Source of the DNA: Pseudomonadota bacterium
Lineage (GTDB): Bacteria > Pseudomonadota > Gammaproteobacteria > Steroidobacterales > Steroidobacteraceae
NCBI GenBank assembly: GCA_021807675.1
Contig: JAKBCR010000010.1
Coordinates: 1-46,030, forward strand
Length of the DNA stretch: 46,030 bases
Direction of reading: 5' to 3'
How positions within the stretch are numbered: the stretch's first letter is position 1; each line of letters begins with the position of its first letter. The notes under the pieces were generated by a model. That model had not been told where the DNA came from and searched no databases. It saw only the letters and a program-made list of their open reading frames with translations. This document shows positions 43,715 to 46,030 of this stretch, in pieces. A program made the position numbers and the translations under genes.

Positions 43715-45720
43715 CGAGCGCGCCACGTCCGGTTCCCGCAGCCGGCCCGCCGGGTGGCGGCCCCGCCTGGGCGAGTCTCGGCCGGCCGACCGAGAAGCCG
43801 ACGCGCTTCTGGCCCGCGGCGCGCCGGCTGCTGCAGTGCTTGCGGCCACAACGGCTGCGCCTGATCTGCGCCGTGGCGCTTTCCGCCTCGAGCGTAGCCC
43901 TCTCCGTCCTCGGACCGATGCTCATCGGGCATGCGACGGACATCATCTTCTCCGGCGCCATCGGCGAGCATCTCGTGCCTGGCACGACCCAGCAGCAGGC
44001 CGTGGCGTCCGCGCGCGCCGCCGGACACATTCACATCGCAGAGATGTTCGCCCGCATGCACCTCGTGCCTGGCCGGGGAATCGATTTCGGAGAGCTCGAG
44101 ATCACACTGCTGAAGGTGATCGCGGTTTATCTCACCTCCGCCGCGTTCCTCTGGGCGCAGGGCTACCTGCTCAATGACGTCGTCCAATCCGTCGTCTTCG
44201 GATTGCGCTCGGACGTGGAGGAGAAGATCCATCGACTCCCGCTGAGCTACTTCGACGGACGGCCCCGAGGGGAGCTGCTGAGCAGGGTGACCAACGACAT
44301 CGGCAACATCTCGATGAGCCTCCAGCAGTCGCTCAGTCAGATCTTGACCGCGCTGCTTACCCTTTTGGGCGTCGTCTCGATGATGTTCGTCATCTCGCCG
44401 CTTCTGGCGCTGATCGCGCTCATCACCATCCCGCTTGCCCTGCTCCTCACCCGAGTCGTTTCCAAGCGCTCGCAGCGGCACTTCATCGCGCAATGGACCC
44501 GGACGGGGGAGCTGAATGCGCAGATCGAGGAGGCATTCACCGGCCATGAGCTCGTCAAGGTGTTCGGCCGACAGAGCGAGACCGCGCAGCGCTTTGATGC
44601 GAAGAACGGGCAGCTCTACGATGCCGGATTCGCCGCGCAATTCCTCTCGGGGCTGATCATGCCCGCGGTGATGTTCATCGGCAGCCTCAACTACGTCCTG
44701 ATCGCGATCATCGGGGGCCTAAGCGTCGCAACGGGTGGCATGACCCTTGGAGCCGTCCAGGCCTTCATCCAGTACTCGCGACAGTTCAATCGGCCCCTGA
44801 CCCAGGTGGCCTCCCTGGCAGGCACGATCCAGTCCGGCGTCGCCTCCTCCGAGCGGATCTTTGCCGTCCTCGACGAAGGGGAGTTGCGCTCCGAGCCGGC
44901 GGTGCCCGCGAGGCCGGCCGAGCTCCAGGGGCGGGTCGAATTTCAGCGCGTCTCCTTCCGTTACCAGCCGCAGACCCCGCTGATCGAGGATCTCTCCCTG
45001 ACGGCCGAGCCCGGCCACACGATTGCGATCGTCGGGCCAACGGGGGCGGGGAAGACGACGCTCGTCAATCTCATCATGCGCTTCTACGAGCTCGGCAGCG
45101 GCCGTATCACCCTGGATGGCATCGACATCACCGCCATGCGCCGCAGTGATCTGCGATCACGCATCGGCATGGTGTTGCAGGACGCGTGGCTCTTCCACGG
45201 CACCATTCGCGACAACATCCGCTACGGACGGCCGGACGCGACCGACGAAGAGGTGCTCGAGGCCGCTCGGGCGGCTTTCGTCGACCGCTTCGTGCGTGGC
45301 CTGCCGGAGGGCTATGACACGGTGATCGACGAGGAATCGGGCAATGTCAGCGCCGGACAAAAGCAGCTCATCACCATCGCGCGGGCGTTTCTCATCCGCC
45401 CGGCGCTTTTGATCCTGGATGAGGCGACGAGCGCTGTCGATACGCGGACGGAGGTGCTGGTGCAGCATGCCATGGCGAAGTTGCGCAGGAATCGCACCAG
45501 CTTCGTCATCGCCCACCGCCTGTCCACGATCCGCGATGCCGATCTCATTCTCGTGATGCGCGACGGCCGGATCGTGGAGCAGGGAACACATGAAATGCTC
45601 CTCTCCCGTGGCCGGATCTACCACGCGCTCTATAACGCACAGTTCGGCGGCGAGGAGGCCGAGGAGGAGCGGCGGGTCGCCAATGACACGCGCCCGCGCT
45701 CGTCGGCGGCGGGGGCCTGA
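43711..45720 (+). CDS. Heterodimeric ABC exporter, catalytic half
   Basis: A 669-residue half-transporter with a longer N-terminus. Walker A GPTGAGKTT is near 440, the signature is NVSAGQKQL (changed from LSGGQ), Walker B is LLILDEATSAVD and the H-loop is VIAHRLSTI. The intact catalytic Glu and His belong to the working ATP site, whose other half is the NVSGGQ motif of the partner; the altered signature here belongs to the degenerate site. Start is GTG at 43711, overlapping the upstream stop. Confidence 0.92.
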   Translation: MTSAPRPVPAAGPPGGGPAWASLGRPTEKPTRFWPAARRLLQCLRPQRLRLICAVALSASSVALSVLGPMLIGHATDIIFSGAIGEHLVPGTTQQQAVASARAAGHIHIAEMFARMHLVPGRGIDFGELEITLLKVIAVYLTSAAFLWAQGYLLNDVVQSVVFGLRSDVEEKIHRLPLSYFDGRPRGELLSRVTNDIGNISMSLQQSLSQILTALLTLLGVVSMMFVISPLLALIALITIPLALLLTRVVSKRSQRHFIAQWTRTGELNAQIEEAFTGHELVKVFGRQSETAQRFDAKNGQLYDAGFAAQFLSGLIMPAVMFIGSLNYVLIAIIGGLSVATGGMTLGAVQAFIQYSRQFNRPLTQVASLAGTIQSGVASSERIFAVLDEGELRSEPAVPARPAELQGRVEFQRVSFRYQPQTPLIEDLSLTAEPGHTIAIVGPTGAGKTTLVNLIMRFYELGSGRITLDGIDITAMRRSDLRSRIGMVLQDAWLFHGTIRDNIRYGRPDATDEEVLEAARAAFVDRFVRGLPEGYDTVIDEESGNVSAGQKQLITIARAFLIRPALLILDEATSAVDTRTEVLVQHAMAKLRRNRTSFVIAHRLSTIRDADLILVMRDGRIVEQGTHEMLLSRGRIYHALYNAQFGGEEAEEERRVANDTRPRSSAAGA

Positions 45721-45828
45721 CCGGAGCTCGTGGCGCGGTGATTGTCCCGCGTTGAGATGCGGATCCGGATAGACTCACTCAGCCGGATGGAAATGACTCA
45801 GCCTGTATGGTTTTCGAGAGAGCCCAAC

Positions 45829-46030
45829 ATGAACGCCGATGAGCTGCGGGCCCTGCAAGCCCCATTGAAGCAAAAATATCGCACCGACCCCGCCTCGGCC
45901 CTGGTCACCTCCCACGCCGAGGTGACACTCGATCCACAACGTCTGCAGGCGATCCTCGCCGGCAACCGGCCGAGAATCGCCGGTCTGCACCCCGCCACAG
46001 GAGGTACCGGGAACGAGGCCTGCTCCGCGG
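45829..46030 (+). CDS. OsmC-family protein, 5' part
   Basis: Sixty-seven codons are visible before the window ends. The sequence starts MNADELRALQAPLKQKYRTD, and later AGLHPATGGTGNEACSA, which closely matches the beginning of OsmC-type peroxide-reduction or Ohr-like proteins, where the ATGG/ACS region precedes the active-site Cys. The ATG follows GAGAGAG at good spacing. The catalytic Cys would lie outside the window. It is preceded by 108 bases of non-coding sequence after the ABC genes. Confidence 0.65.
   Translation, partial: MNADELRALQAPLKQKYRTDPASALVTSHAEVTLDPQRLQAILAGNRPRIAGLHPATGGTGNEACSA

Overview
The window is high-GC, gene-dense bacterial chromosome. The gene content points to a deep-branching gammaproteobacterium: E. 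coli-type gshA, yadGH, ydbH/ydbL-like genes, yheT, trxC, cbpA-cbpM, rsmD-coaD, ftsY-ftsE-ftsX, radC-rpmB-rpmG and coaBC-dut. A Steroidobacter/Nevskia/Xanthomonas-like lineage is my inference, not a measured placement. I see no tRNA, rRNA, CRISPR array, intact insertion sequence or prophage.

Layout. 1-3.4 kb: a truncated SMP-30 gene, a GH39 glycosidase, DUF167 and a metallophosphoesterase. 3.8-8.2 kb: an MTA phosphorylase, gshA and the yadG-yadH ABC transporter. 8.2-11.4 kb: an ATP-grasp remnant and a ydbH/ydbL-like envelope operon. 11.5-15.6 kb: a run of PAP2 phosphatase, glycosyltransferase, a membrane-spanning response regulator and a YheT hydrolase. 15.7-17.7 kb: a bactofilin, a SPOR lipoprotein, then a gap holding a probable sigma-54-driven small RNA and a chimeric pseudogene. 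17.7-20.4 kb: an active/inactive M16 peptidase pair. 20.5-25.3 kb: a TPR-like exported protein, a LysR regulator, trxC, cbpA-cbpM, DUF924 and a small conserved protein. 25.8-28.6 kb: a two-component pair of the proteobacterial dedicated-sortase type, without a sortase in view. 28.6-30.9 kb: an ACT-malic enzyme and rpoH, the latter under a perfect CIRCE operator. 31.5-39.4 kb: core housekeeping genes (mutM, coaD, rsmD, ftsYEX, rpmG, rpmB, radC, coaBC, dut). 39.5-46 kb: an FMN reductase, a LysR remnant, a five-gene operon (membrane protein, XRE regulator, sirtuin, two ABC exporter halves) and the start of an OsmC-family gene.

Three things stand out. First, a roughly 114-nt transcription unit at 16957-17070 has a near-consensus -24/-12 promoter, inverted GTCAC half-sites upstream, three stem-loops and an intrinsic terminator; two of its loops share the heptamer CUUCCCC. 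It reads as an undescribed sigma-54-dependent small RNA. Second, heat-shock control is visible directly in the DNA: CIRCE over the rpoH promoter and a sigma-32-like promoter before cbpA. Third, most long intergenic gaps hold gene remnants whose ends survive while the middle is deleted (ATP-grasp, GT4 plus debranching enzyme, quinone oxidoreductase, LysR), so this genome appears to be losing accessory genes by internal deletion.
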